A DNA stretch of 64,000 nucleotides from assembly GCF_003143975.1 (NCBI RefSeq), contig NZ_QFVR01000013.1, forward strand, positions 1-64,000, in the 5' to 3' direction. This DNA comes from Kurthia sibirica. Its GTDB lineage: Bacteria; Bacillota; Bacilli; Bacillales_A; Planococcaceae. The position numbers were made by a program, and so were the translations under genes. Below, in pieces: positions 51,301 through 59,300 of the stretch (the stretch's first letter is position 1; each line of letters begins with the position of its first letter). The notes below the pieces were generated by a model. That model had not been told where the DNA came from. It did not search any database and saw only the letters and a list, made by a program, of their open reading frames with translations.

Positions 51301-53051
51301 AAGAATTAACGAAATTAGTATTAGATGATGATTTAGAGGACGTTCTGACACCAACAAAAGCGACAGTGATGATGGACGGCAAAGATATTACCGAAGATGG
51401 TAAGTTAAGCATTGACGAAGAAACATCACACGTTACATGGGAAGCGAATGAGCCACAAAAATACGCTGCTAAAAAATTATCACTAATGATTGAAGCAGAT
51501 TTGAAGCATAATGCAGATTTAACACCGTACCTTCAAGAAGATGGTTCGATTAAAATTCCAAATACAGGTCATTTAATCATTAATGATGGTGAAGAAGATA
51601 TTCCAACACCACCAGTTGATATTACGACTCCCGGTTTAGAAACAACGGTTGAAAAATTCAACATTGCTGGTGAAAATGAAGTAACCGATTTATTATCAAA
51701 AGATTTATTCACTGAACCAACTGACGGTGATGAAGAAGTAACCGATCCAAACGAAGGTGACGGTGAAGTGACTGAACCAACTGAACCAAATGAAGGTGAT
51801 GGGGAAGTTGAAAAAAATCCTCGTCAAACAAAAGCTGATGAAGAAGTGACTGAACCAACTGAACCGAGTGATGGCGATGGCGATAAAGAATTTGAAGGTA
51901 TTAACAATGTCGTAAAAGTACCAAACGGTGGGAAACATGAATATGAAGTCGTTTATAAAGTTACGAATAAAGAGAATATCGATTCACTTTCTGTAGCAGA
52001 TGATTTAGAGGACGTTCTGAATTTAGAGGATGTGAAAATCTTTGTAGATGATAAGGACGTTACCGAAGAAGGTACACTTGAAATGGACGATGCAACAGAA
52101 GCCTTTACATGGACTCCTAAGAAACCAAAAGAGTATGTGGGTAAAGAGATTCATGTACGCGTTCAATCGTCTTTAAAAACGAATAAGAGCCTTCAATCGT
52201 ACACGAATGAAGATGGGCTTGTGTTGATTCCGAATACGGCTAATATCACTGTAAATGATAAGCAAACTGACTCAAATACAGTTGGTATTACAACTACGCC
52301 ACTTGAAACAAGTGTTCAAAAATTCAATAACATTGATGAAGGCGAAAATAAAGATGAATTAACGGAATCGACAATGCAAGTAAAACGTGGTGATAAACAT
52401 AAATACACGTTGATTTATAGCGTTTCAAATGCAGATGATTTAGATAGCTTAGAGCTTTCGGATGATTTAGAGGACGTTTTAGATATTAATGATGTGAAAG
52501 TATTCGTGAAAAATGGTGATAAAGAAAGAGAAATCACTAAAGCGGGTGAATTAACAATTGATAAAGAAGCAGAGTCATTTGTTTGGAAAGCGAAAGAGCC
52601 AAATAAATATGTAGGACAGGTATTGAAAGTAGAAGTCGGTTCTACAGTTAAAAAAGACGCTGATTTAAGCAATTACAAAGACAATATCATTCCGAATACG
52701 GCTTATATTTCAGTGAATGATAACGAGCCGATTGCTTCAAATACGGTTGAAATTACAACAGATGAAGCACCAGAGCCGATTCCAACAGAAGTAACGCCAC
52801 CAGCTGAAGTCATTCCTCCTAAAAATACAGAAAAAGAGAAAGATCCAGTTGAAGTGACAATTGAGAAAATTGAAAAAGAGAAACAGGAGCAAAAAGAAGG
52901 AACGCTCGCTCAAACAGGGCGTGATTCGAAAAAATGGTTATTCCAAATGCTCGGAATGGTCGCAGGTGCATCGACACTTGTCTTAGGTGGCTTATATGCT
53001 TACCTACGCAAGAAACGTAAAGATGAAGAACAAGAAGATGAATTTTTATAA
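48354..53051 (+). CDS. LPXTG-like (LAQTG) wall-anchored repeat adhesin
   Basis: The 1565-aa protein starts with a long signal peptide (a basic stretch, SVGFLGAMALGL core, cleavage near TQAEA). Residues about 60-310 form a beta-rich head. From about 470 six repeats of 140-160 residues follow, each with a core like DDLEDVLDL, then GDKDIT, then FTWTA-type and IPNTA-type segments. These look like the isopeptide-forming fimbrial-type adhesin repeats. An Asp/Glu/Pro/Thr-rich spacer interrupts repeats 4 and 5 (about 1120-1190). The end is a sorting signal LAQTG (1518-1522), a hydrophobic helix and a basic tail. Sortase would anchor it. Last large gene of the transfer block, it probably mediates mating contact. 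Confidence 0.9.
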   Translation: MIKQNEKTKKGFNKFPLYSKQSLLSVGFLGAMALGLTTTPNTQAEAKTKTDEPSILESDRVEVAEDDSVIDPKFEFIAKFTKNTKIKPFGEGSEVINYSTVWVNPPDSDKGKIGVIYENVGYFKGRQIDLKITVNDWEPYLTTPEELKFSYTNRSIGHKTGGYSSLNQTWELVDHETGKAAPMKGIYYTITDIDSYQSVRMSENMMKKVDSIWVTKSTSVQFYETKGKFYELGYFASDNFETDDPDAWATLLINSNKFTFDWKRDYESSGIPVTQLYPQKLTGTQYFGYTDVKPARTGIPTPTKAVEDDDETPSLDNKLDTWDQEYKYIISQSVPNEKNKFYYDSFSIEDDVIPELQFDEKTIRVLNDENDDVTDMFTNKSSGQKVSMIARPTSLKKADFYGTVYRVVFEASIKEGKTPADLKEAGYEIGTGFELPNTAKAIVNDKELQTNNTLTFVPKLVDTKIEKFNIDEDNKKTKDEVLVQEKGLHTYELDVSIGNDKALDKLVISDDLEDVLDLKSIKVMDGKTDVTKSGKLVIDEEKESFTWTANKPSDFIGKTLKVMVEAQMKSEQNLAPYVVDDKPTLKDENGSTEEPSETPKKVSIPNTANLAINNDKKIVSNKVTITTPPTEDAAEKYNVRKKDNVLTKAMQLVEQGTSHEYELIYTVRNTAELTSLVLQDDLENVYNLKEVTIKNGDKDVTDQGTLKLDEKTQKFTWEANEPMDWVGKKLNAHIKADMQKNVSFDGYLQDGKIIVPNKGEMITKTAGKEKSETDTVTTVTNNVNVNVPLLDSSIEKFNLVNDELTKESVEVKPKEHHDYELKFNIANSKKLEKIILKDDLENVLDLESVKIFNGDKDITKEGKLVLDKKEESFTWTATNPSKYAGEELTAIIGATLKENVDFTGYLNDGGDIAIPNVGEMILNEGTGKNELLKSNRVDINTPITDSKADKFNVIDGKPTHEEGNVEDGGSHAYQLDFEITNAKELTKLVLDDDLEDVLTPTKATVMMDGKDITEDGKLSIDEETSHVTWEANEPQKYAAKKLSLMIEADLKHNADLTPYLQEDGSIKIPNTGHLIINDGEEDIPTPPVDITTPGLETTVEKFNIAGENEVTDLLSKDLFTEPTDGDEEVTDPNEGDGEVTEPTEPNEGDGEVEKNPRQTKADEEVTEPTEPSDGDGDKEFEGINNVVKVPNGGKHEYEVVYKVTNKENIDSLSVADDLEDVLNLEDVKIFVDDKDVTEEGTLEMDDATEAFTWTPKKPKEYVGKEIHVRVQSSLKTNKSLQSYTNEDGLVLIPNTANITVNDKQTDSNTVGITTTPLETSVQKFNNIDEGENKDELTESTMQVKRGDKHKYTLIYSVSNADDLDSLELSDDLEDVLDINDVKVFVKNGDKEREITKAGELTIDKEAESFVWKAKEPNKYVGQVLKVEVGSTVKKDADLSNYKDNIIPNTAYISVNDNEPIASNTVEITTDEAPEPIPTEVTPPAEVIPPKNTEKEKDPVEVTIEKIEKEKQEQKEGTLAQTGRDSKKWLFQMLGMVAGASTLVLGGLYAYLRKKRKDEEQEDEFL

Positions 53052-53064
53052 GATAGTTTAAAAA

Positions 53065-53196
53065 GAGCTTGGGACAGAATAGCTTCCTCTTCTTTTTAAA
53101 AGTTCTAAACAAGAGGCATGAATCGCATTAAATAGCGATTCATGCCTTTCTTATTCTCAGTGGATTGATTAATTTCTATACTTCTGTCCCAGGTTC
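53065..53196. repeat. inverted-repeat element with GAGCTTGGGACAGAA ends
   Basis: GAGCTTGGGACAGAA (53065-53079) and TTCTGTCCCAGGTTC (53182-53196) pair at all but two positions, and both changes are wobble-compatible. A GGGACAGAA-type intergenic repeat of this kind is common in Gram-positive genomes. The element spans the adhesin terminator and the 3' end of a decayed gene. Confidence 0.6.
53113..53151 (+). terminator. terminator of the adhesin gene
   Basis: AGGCATGAATCGC-ATTAAATA-GCGATTCATGCCT followed by TTCTT. Perfect 13-bp stem inside the inverted-repeat element. Confidence 0.8.
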
Positions 53197-53514
53197 TTTT
53201 TCATTTGTATCTAATGTGAACCGAAATGGTCTAGCGTCAGAAAAATGTGGATTTACAACATTGAACCCATTGTTAACAAAAGTATATATATTAACCTTTA
53301 CTCTTTACAGAATCACTTCCATTTGTTCAGCTTTTGCAAATATCTCGTCAAATGTAAGTTTCTCATCTTCTAACATAATACAATAACGTAAACCGTTTTC
53401 ATCCTATTGAATGGATTTGGAAAATTGCACCGTATCCGTTGGGCTGAAAATAGATAATGTAAAGGTAGGTGCACCGTCTTTTAGAGCAGGGAAAGTTGAT
53501 GCAACAGTGGATTT
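53176..53514 (-). pseudogene. decayed gene with two in-frame stops
   Basis: Reading the minus strand in one frame from 53514 gives plausible protein (TLSIFSPTDTVQFSKSIQ), a TAG, then DENGLRYCIMLEDEKLTFDEIF, a TAA, then NIYTFVNNGFNVVNPHFSDA and a final stop at 53176. No shift of frame is needed, so a former gene of at least 110 codons has been lost to two nonsense changes. No start is visible. Family unknown. The rest of the 53052-53659 gap is repeat and terminator sequence plus AT-rich promoter DNA for the next gene. Confidence 0.55.
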
Positions 53515-53659
53515 ATGAGGAGATTACATCGTTGAAAGAAGAACGCGGACGATAAGGAAAAGGATTTAATACAACGTCCTGTAATATATTAATTTAAACA
53601 ATATTTCAAAGAAGGAAACAAAAATATTTGTTATAATAAGATAAAAAGGAGGGACTGGA

Positions 53660-54859
53660 ATGCCAGCAGATAAAGAATTTCAAAGTGTCTATGACCAACT
53701 GCGTTTATTGAAAGCAAGGGGATTACAATTCTCTTCTTATAAAGAATCAAAGCAGCAACTCCTGTCTAAAGGTTATTTTGATTTGATTAATGGTTTCGAA
53801 ACATTATTATTAGACAAGCCTAAAAATCCTCCAAAAACTTATACAGATCAACATTTTAATGATTTTGTAGAGTTATATGAATTTGATTCACAACTCTCCA
53901 CAATGATTTTTTCGAAAATTTCAGAGTTTGAAACGAAATTAAAAACAGCAATTGCTTATTATTTTACTAAAAGTCATTGTGCTACGTTGAAAGATAACAA
54001 TAACTATATTGATATAGAAAATTATAGAATTCCTAATGAAACCGATGGCCCAGCTGAATATGTTTCTTATTTTAAAAAGCATAAATTGTTCAGAAAAGAT
54101 AATTACTTTGATGGGAAATTTAGAGGGACATTTGATGGAATCGTTATTTTTAATACGTCTAAAAACAAAACAATTTTGAAAGGCCGTTTTACTGGGCGAT
54201 TTGGTTCAACCTCAATTCGAGAAGTAAAAGATGGGACGTTAACGTTTTTTAATAATCGACAAGCGCGTCTTTTATCAAACATTCATGCATCGACAACAGT
54301 TTCAAATACGACTATTTCAATAAAACTGGATATTTCAAAAGAGCGTATATATGGACTGAATTTTATCGACGATTGTAAGATTCGTTTTAATTATGTGAAT
54401 GAATATAATAATCCGCCTTTTTGGGTAACGATAAAGACATTAATGTTGAATGATATTTTAGTGTTAATGTATGGCTTGGATAAAAGAATATTTAACGAAA
54501 TCTTAAAAAGCTTTGATATGAAGCCGAATGATAAAGAAAAATTCTTAAATTCAATCGCTATTTTAAAGGAACTTCGAAATACATGTGCTCATTTTGAGTT
54601 GGTTAATCGATTTAGAACATCTAGTAAGACGGCCATTAATGCTCGCTTGACAGCAGAATTAAATTTAAAGCCTATGAGAAGCCAATATGAGATTCGATTA
54701 TTTGACACATTAAAGCTTTTAAAACAATTCGTTGATATGGATGACATTCAAAAATATGTTTCGGATTATTATGATTTCCTTAGTAAGAGTGATCGATTGC
54801 CATTAGCAACAAAATTATTCAATCGAATGGGGAATCCTAATATATATGAATGGACTTGA
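53660..54859 (+). CDS. AbiF-like abortive infection protein (Abi_2, HEPN)
   Basis: The ATG at 53660 follows AAAGGAGGG. The 399-aa protein has the Abi_2 N-terminal pattern (LRLLKARGLQFSSYKESKQQLLSKGYFDLINGF), followed by a helical core. A HEPN-type RNTCAHFELVNRF motif (R-x4-H) near residue 310 is the presumed RNase active site, and the family is known for abortive-infection phage defence. A Gly-rich insertion of about 100 residues (about 150-245) with repeated FxG units sits in the middle, which is longer than usual. A structured RNA gene lies directly downstream, an arrangement also known for AbiF genes. Probable anti-phage RNA-protein pair. Confidence 0.85.
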   Translation: MPADKEFQSVYDQLRLLKARGLQFSSYKESKQQLLSKGYFDLINGFETLLLDKPKNPPKTYTDQHFNDFVELYEFDSQLSTMIFSKISEFETKLKTAIAYYFTKSHCATLKDNNNYIDIENYRIPNETDGPAEYVSYFKKHKLFRKDNYFDGKFRGTFDGIVIFNTSKNKTILKGRFTGRFGSTSIREVKDGTLTFFNNRQARLLSNIHASTTVSNTTISIKLDISKERIYGLNFIDDCKIRFNYVNEYNNPPFWVTIKTLMLNDILVLMYGLDKRIFNEILKSFDMKPNDKEKFLNSIAILKELRNTCAHFELVNRFRTSSKTAINARLTAELNLKPMRSQYEIRLFDTLKLLKQFVDMDDIQKYVSDYYDFLSKSDRLPLATKLFNRMGNPNIYEWT

Positions 54860-54884
54860 TTTTGTTGGGTATCTATGCTATGAT
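54856..54884 (+). promoter_or_regulatory. promoter of the AbiF-associated RNA
   Basis: TTGATT and TATGAT with 17-bp spacing overlap the 3' end of the AbiF gene, so transcription would begin near 54891. Confidence 0.55.
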
Positions 54885-54890
54885 TAGTAC

Positions 54891-54980
54891 ATAAAATAAC
54901 ATGTAGCCAAGACGGCGTGTCAAGCTATTGCAGCTTGCTAAATGTCCCTAACGACCTTTCCTCAATGGAAAGGTCGTTTT
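54891..54980 (+). ncRNA. candidate abiF-type structured RNA
   Basis: The 90-nt segment has no start codon. It contains a GACGGCGTGTC element, a CAAGCTATTGCAGCTTG hairpin, the sequence TGTCCCTAACGACC, and then a terminator ACGACCTTTCC-TCAAT-GGAAAGGTCGTTTT. The compact fold, own promoter and position after an AbiF gene match the known association of abiF RNA motifs with AbiF proteins. The family label is from context, not from a search. Confidence 0.65.
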
Positions 54981-55034
54981 GTATTTCCAAAAGTAAATAT
55001 ATTGTCCACGTGTGCTTTTCCGTCTTTTCCATGC

Positions 55035-55661
55035 TTAATGTTGTAAATTCACGTTTTTCTGATGAAAATCCCAAATACCGTACATACAACCGATTAGATA
55101 ACCAGTGCCATGAACAAATATCGAACCATTTCCAGCAGTTGCTACGTCCATTTTTATTTGGTCGCTCAAATAGATAATGAAGATAGCGATGAAAAGCACG
55201 TATTTAAGTTGTAAGAAGGTTTTTAACGATAATAGAACTCGTGTTAAGGCGAAACTTACAAGAGCATATACGCCCCCAGAAGCCCCTATTAGATAAACGG
55301 TCTGTTCATGGAAACCAAGTGTGTACGTTATTTTGAAAATAATCGCTCCAATAATTGCAGATATGCCAATTACTCGTACTTGTATTTCAGATGATACATA
55401 CGTTTTGAAAGGGGCTAGATTCAGCATAAGTGAAGCAGCGCTCAATAAGATTAGATTATTAATCAAATGCAAGGTGTTCGCATGAAACAAAAAGTAAAAC
55501 AAACTTAGAAATACATGAAAATAACCAAGTTCGGTGAAATGCACATTAAATGATACGAAAGATAGGGCATTAAAATAATTTGCTAATGTGTAGGCGAGTA
55601 TTAGGAGCAGAACGAATAGATAGGGGAAATTCCGTACTGCTTGATTTTGTTTAAGTTTCAT
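55035..55661 (-). CDS. rhomboid-family intramembrane serine protease
   Basis: The 208-aa protein has six hydrophobic segments. It contains the conserved HLINN (H65-N69) between TM1 and TM2, GASGG with the nucleophile S128 in the fourth helix, and H184 in FVHGTGYLIG as catalytic histidine, so all active-site residues are present. The ATG at 55661 follows AAAGGAAG. Such enzymes cut membrane proteins within the bilayer and can act on surface or signal proteins. It is separated from the sortase group by a strong bidirectional terminator but is in the same direction. Substrate unknown; the exported single-TM partners at 56144 and 56767 are candidates. Confidence 0.85.
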   Translation of the reverse strand: MKLKQNQAVRNFPYLFVLLLILAYTLANYFNALSFVSFNVHFTELGYFHVFLSLFYFLFHANTLHLINNLILLSAASLMLNLAPFKTYVSSEIQVRVIGISAIIGAIIFKITYTLGFHEQTVYLIGASGGVYALVSFALTRVLLSLKTFLQLKYVLFIAIFIIYLSDQIKMDVATAGNGSIFVHGTGYLIGCMYGIWDFHQKNVNLQH

Positions 55662-55682
55662 CGGTTCTTCCTTTCGAAAAAA

Positions 55683-55719
55683 AGAGTGCTGCCGACTTTA
55701 GATCGGCCACACTCTTTTT
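55683..55719. terminator. bidirectional terminator
   Basis: AAGAGTGTGGCCGA-TCTAAAG-TCGGCAGCACTC with T-tract on both strands, one mismatch. It ends the sortase operon (minus). Confidence 0.85.
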
Positions 55720-56119
55720 AGTTAGGATTCAAAATAGACTTTCCGTTGAAGTAACCTTCAATGGGAATTTGCATATAGACCATAGCGTTTACTATTCTTT
55801 TTCTACGTGTTGCATTTTGTCTAATTAGACCAGGGTTTTTCGTGCGAATCGTTACATAGGATGTTTTTTCATCATTTTCAATCAATTGCTGATAAAGTTT
55901 ATTGGAAATATTCGTTTCAATTGAACCGTATGACGATACTAAAAATCGAACAAATGTAGCTCGCTCAATATCAACATAATTTATACCTTTTTTTTTATAA
56001 TCACTCTTATTACGGTGGAGTATGTTCATACCATTTCCGTTCTGAATAAAATTATCAATGGACTGTAATACAACGTCATGGACTGGGTAGTTTAATTGTT
56101 CTTTTTTTAACGGGTTCAT
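55718..56119 (-). CDS. small basic hypothetical protein
   Basis: The 133-aa protein starts at ATG 56119 after AAAGGATTTAGAGGAA. It is basic, with no signal or TM segment. The C-terminus has the phrase RQNATRRKRIVNAMVYMQIPIEGYFNGKSILN. I recognise no family. It is the last gene of the four-gene sortase operon and begins 25 bp after the stop of the gene upstream, so it is almost certainly co-transcribed. It could be a cytoplasmic regulator of that operon. Confidence 0.7.
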   Translation of the reverse strand: MNPLKKEQLNYPVHDVVLQSIDNFIQNGNGMNILHRNKSDYKKKGINYVDIERATFVRFLVSSYGSIETNISNKLYQQLIENDEKTSYVTIRTKNPGLIRQNATRRKRIVNAMVYMQIPIEGYFNGKSILNPN

Positions 56120-56143
56120 TCCTCTAAATCCTTTCGGTACTGA

Positions 56144-56746
56144 TTAGTTATAAGGCTTGTAATCTTTGATTCGTTCCATTTTTTCAATCGTTTTACCATC
56201 GTTGGAAACAGTGATATAGAAGGAATCAGTACGTTTTCTTAATCGGTCTTTATCTTTAATTTCAATCGTGTCATCTTTTGTATAAGGTATGACTTTTACA
56301 GTTGTTAAGTAGCGACGCTTTTCTTTCATTTGATAAATACTAATGGAATCAAATAAACTTTTCTTGCTAGATCCATCAATGAAACTGTTACCTGTTACGT
56401 CTTTATCTTCAGGCATATAAGTATTGAAGAAATATTTCGCTTTTACGATAGATTCCATTTCTTTTCGTGTTGCTTGATATTCAGAACCATTTTTAAATGT
56501 AGTTGCTTTTACAAATACACTTTCGATTAGCTTGTTGTCACCTTGTACGATAAGGCTAGGAGCACCGCTATTGTCGATAGCGAGTTCTTTGTTTTGTAGC
56601 TTTTTATCTAAACTCGCAACATTCTCTTTGTTTTCGGTATATTCTTTGACTGCTTGATTGTATCGTTCATTTGATTGCACTTTATGATTCACTGCAAACC
56701 CAACAACAATGATACAAACTGCTAATAGAATGACTTTAATTTTCAT
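56144..56746 (-). CDS. single-TM exported hypothetical protein
   Basis: The 200-aa product has a hydrophobic N-terminal helix (residues 4-20, VILLAVCIIVVGFAV) and then a soluble, Lys/Glu/Asp-rich exported domain with coiled-coil character at residues about 30-60. No lipobox and no sorting signal. ATG at 56746 with GAGGTTTCACTG upstream. It begins 21 bp after its upstream neighbour. The topology resembles exported T4SS accessory subunits such as VirB8-like or TcpC-like proteins, but no motif supports that. It may be a partner or substrate of the sortase or rhomboid. Confidence 0.7.
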   Translation of the reverse strand: MKIKVILLAVCIIVVGFAVNHKVQSNERYNQAVKEYTENKENVASLDKKLQNKELAIDNSGAPSLIVQGDNKLIESVFVKATTFKNGSEYQATRKEMESIVKAKYFFNTYMPEDKDVTGNSFIDGSSKKSLFDSISIYQMKEKRRYLTTVKVIPYTKDDTIEIKDKDRLRKRTDSFYITVSNDGKTIEKMERIKDYKPYN

Positions 56747-56766
56747 CAGTGAAACCTCATCTCTTG

Positions 56767-57387
56767 TTATTGGTCTTGGTCGTGGTGATTAGCTGAATTT
56801 TTAAAGAAATCTTCATTTTCAGTTTCAGAACCAATTTTCGTTACATTCTTACGCTCGATTGAAAATTTCTTTATATCTGTGTAGTAAATCAATTCAAAAG
56901 TTCGAGTTAAATCACCGTTTTTATTGTAATAAGCAATCATTACGGGAAGCTCACCTACGGATGTTGCTGAATTTTTAAAGATTTCTGCGGTCCATCGAGG
57001 GTTATTAACGAATGGTCCATCTAAAAATGATTCATTTTCGGGGTTCTTGAAAAAATTAGCGATAGATTCATTTAGTTCTGCATAAGCAACCGATTGAACC
57101 TTTTCAGTTTGATATACGCCATCTACAAACGTCATATCCAGTAATTCTTTCTCTTTCTTGATTAGGCTTTTTAATCGTTTTTCCATTTCATTGTATTGAT
57201 CAGGAATCTTACTGATGTCACCTTTATGATTTTCTTCAATTTGTTTCATTTCAATTTGTTGTGCGACTGCTTTTTTACTCATCGTTTCAATGGCTGCTTC
57301 ATCTGCTTTTGCTGATTGAAACATGGAAAAGGACGCTATGACTGATACTAAAACAGTTGCACCGATAATTTTGTTACTTTTACTCAA
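56767..57387 (-). CDS. exported hypothetical protein of the sortase operon
   Basis: A TTG at 57387 preceded by AAGAGGTGG gives a 206-aa product with a normal signal peptide (KSNKIIGATVLVSVIASF, cleavage near KADEA). An upstream in-frame start overlaps the sortase gene and adds nothing secretory. After the signal, a helical Lys/Glu segment (about 25-75) and a compact mixed domain with conserved aromatic residues follow. No LPXTG-type signal. Its start lies 17 bp after the sortase stop, implying coupling. Function unknown. Confidence 0.7.
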   Translation of the reverse strand: MSKSNKIIGATVLVSVIASFSMFQSAKADEAAIETMSKKAVAQQIEMKQIEENHKGDISKIPDQYNEMEKRLKSLIKKEKELLDMTFVDGVYQTEKVQSVAYAELNESIANFFKNPENESFLDGPFVNNPRWTAEIFKNSATSVGELPVMIAYYNKNGDLTRTFELIYYTDIKKFSIERKNVTKIGSETENEDFFKNSANHHDQDQ

Positions 57388-57403
57388 TTCGTCCACCTCT
57401 TTC

Positions 57404-58087
57404 TTATTTAGCGACACCTTGAACAAGGTATCGATTTTGACCGTCTAATGTACAAGTGATAAGCGATAACATTTTTTCGTTTTTCTGAATTGCGTCATCA
57501 TCTTGAATGGATTGAATATTGGTCGGTTTGATAATTTTAATACTGTTAATCGTGTATGTTTGTTTCTTACCTTTGTACTGAACCGTTACATCATGCCCCT
57601 TTAATTGTGTGATTCGAGAAAAGAGAACAGGATTTTTCGTATTCATGTTATGTCCTGCAAGTGCAAAGTTACCGACTTTGTTTAAATGTTGGTTCGGTTT
57701 TAACGTACCAACTCCAACGGCTAACTTTTCAGTTGAAAACCCTTCTAATATCGGTAAATTTAATTCAATAGAAGGTGCTTGGATTGTACCGACTACTTGC
57801 TTTTTAATGGCTTCTAAATTAGAAGAAGCGTCGTGTATTTCTTGATTCGTTAAGTTTTTCAATTCAGCGTCATAACTAATAGATGATGCGCCGTTTTCGT
57901 TAGTTGATTGTGAATCAAAGATAAGCTGACTTCTTTCGGGATCGTATGAATCGACTAATTCAGCTCCAGTATCTTTAATCGTTGCTTGTGCTTTCTGTTC
58001 ATCGAAATAGAGGAATAACATTGCTCCAACCGATAAAATAAGGCAAGAAAATATAAAAACTATGAATAGTCCTAGCTTTTTATTCAT
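57404..58087 (-). CDS. srtA-like: sortase (class A-like)
   Basis: The Met at 58087, after GGAGG and AAAGG, begins a 227-aa protein with an N-terminal TM anchor (LFIVFIFSCLILSVGAMLFL) and an extracellular sortase beta-barrel. The catalytic residues are present: H146 in ALAGHNMN, C212 in SLITCT and R219 in NRYLVQ. Sortases cleave LPXTG-like signals and attach proteins to the wall; the LAQTG adhesin at 48354 is the natural substrate on this element. The LITC motif and size fit class A or a near relative. It leads a four-gene operon with two exported proteins. An element-borne sortase suggests that the host enzyme does not handle LAQTG well. Confidence 0.9.
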   Translation of the reverse strand: MNKKLGLFIVFIFSCLILSVGAMLFLYFDEQKAQATIKDTGAELVDSYDPERSQLIFDSQSTNENGASSISYDAELKNLTNQEIHDASSNLEAIKKQVVGTIQAPSIELNLPILEGFSTEKLAVGVGTLKPNQHLNKVGNFALAGHNMNTKNPVLFSRITQLKGHDVTVQYKGKKQTYTINSIKIIKPTNIQSIQDDDAIQKNEKMLSLITCTLDGQNRYLVQGVAK

Positions 58088-58184
58088 AAAACCTTTAAAA
58101 CCTCCATTCAAATGATATTTTTCATCATTATAACATAGTTGATTTTTGTGTGATATATACAAATGTGATTTTAAGGTTTGGTAA

Positions 58185-58223
58185 AAAAATACACCACAAT
58201 CCAAAGAATTGTGGTGTATTTTT
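58185..58223. terminator. bidirectional terminator
   Basis: AAAAATACACCACAAT-CCAAAGA-ATTGTGGTGTATTTTT, perfect stem. It ends the SH3-protein gene and insulates the sortase operon. Confidence 0.9.
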
Positions 58224-58225
58224 AA

Positions 58226-59062
58226 TTAGTCTTTCGGTGGGTTCTTATATTTCACTAATTTAAGTGCCGAAGCTTCAACCCAACCACGTATGTCTTTCGT
58301 TACTTGTGTATCGTAATAATTCACACCATTGTATGTTTGTGAACCATAAACACGTTCAGTTCCAGCATCGTAATCAACATTCCATCTCCAGTTATCAAAA
58401 TCACCTAACGTTGGATAGATATGAGAAATTTTATTTGATTGATAGAAATAGTTCTTTGTATCATATTCGATTTCAACATATTTCCCGAATGGGCTTTCAG
58501 CAACTTTCTTTAGATATTTCGCGTTTAAATAGCCACGAACTTTTCCGTCGTTCATATATAAGAATTTCTGACCGTTAAATGTACGATAACCTTTAAATTT
58601 GATTTTTGTACCCTTTTTAACGTGTTTGATTTGTTTAATATTTGTTGACGTACCCGCCTCTGCTCGTAAAATCATACCAGCAGTTAATTTATAATCAGCT
58701 TTCTTCATATCTACATAGTTAGACGTTTTCACCTTTTTGAAATACTTGTTACTGATGAAGCCTTTGTATGTTTTACCAGCTGATGTTTTGTAAGTAATAT
58801 AAGCAAATGAATTTTTACCGATATTATAAACTTTTGTACGTTTTACTTTAGAACCCTTCGGAACTTTGGTGATCTTCTTCGTTGATTCTTTAAAATCAGC
58901 TTTTTGGCGTAACATTAAGTTTTGAGTTGTTTGGTACTCGGTTTTATATGACTCAATCGTAGTAGCTGCTTTTGCTTCGATTGGTTGGATTGCGTTCGCT
59001 CCAAAAGATGATACAAACAACGCTCCTGTTAATGCTGTTGCCATAACTAATTTGTTCTTCAT
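58226..59062 (-). CDS. secreted protein with bacterial SH3-like repeats
   Basis: The 278-aa product has a typical signal peptide (MKNKLVMATALTGALF, cleavage near AKAAT). Three related segments of about 65 residues follow (YQTTQNLMLRQKADF, KADYKLTAGMILRAEAG and a C-terminal TKNYFYQSN region), each with a basic turn KVPKGSKVKRTKV or HVKKGTKIKFKGY. This is the SH3b repeat style that binds cell walls. No catalytic domain, so it is probably a wall-binding or surface protein. It lies divergent from the DUF1643 gene behind a 380-bp structured region. ATG start with AAAGAAGG. Confidence 0.8.
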   Translation of the reverse strand: MKNKLVMATALTGALFVSSFGANAIQPIEAKAATTIESYKTEYQTTQNLMLRQKADFKESTKKITKVPKGSKVKRTKVYNIGKNSFAYITYKTSAGKTYKGFISNKYFKKVKTSNYVDMKKADYKLTAGMILRAEAGTSTNIKQIKHVKKGTKIKFKGYRTFNGQKFLYMNDGKVRGYLNAKYLKKVAESPFGKYVEIEYDTKNYFYQSNKISHIYPTLGDFDNWRWNVDYDAGTERVYGSQTYNGVNYYDTQVTKDIRGWVEASALKLVKYKNPPKD

Positions 59063-59179
59063 AATTCAATTCCTTCTTTCATTTTTTAGTTTTTTTACAT
59101 TCTTTTCAATTGATAGAACGATTTATAATTGATAAAAAGCTCTATAATCTCCACAAGACCTACTCAAAAAAGAAGTTTT

Positions 59180-59300
59180 GAAAAGAAAAAAGGCCCATTT
59201 GGAATAAATGAGCCATTTTTCGAAAAGTCCCGAAGGGAATATTTCTTTTTTCAGTGGCAGACATAAGACTGCCACCTCAAAACAATGTAAATTGTTTTGA
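59180..59300 (-). ncRNA. candidate structured RNA with four hairpins and a terminator
   Basis: On the minus strand, AAAACAAT-TTAC-ATTGTTTT is followed by GTGGCAG-TCTTATGT-CTGCCAC, the small hairpin TCCC-TTC-GGGA, and then a GGCTCATTT/AAATGGGCC stem with a T-run. Four stems in order ending in an intrinsic terminator, without a reading frame, look like a small RNA or an attenuator leader 120 bp upstream of the SH3 gene. The rest of 59063-59444 is AT-rich promoter DNA with an extra perfect hairpin at 59318-59342. Confidence 0.4.

Noticed and set aside
53165-53386. Plus-strand 73-codon frame
   Set aside because: It is antisense to the decayed minus-strand gene, has no ribosome-binding site and a composition unlike real proteins.
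54917-55177. Plus-strand 86-codon frame
   Set aside because: It begins inside the structured RNA and runs antisense through the rhomboid gene.
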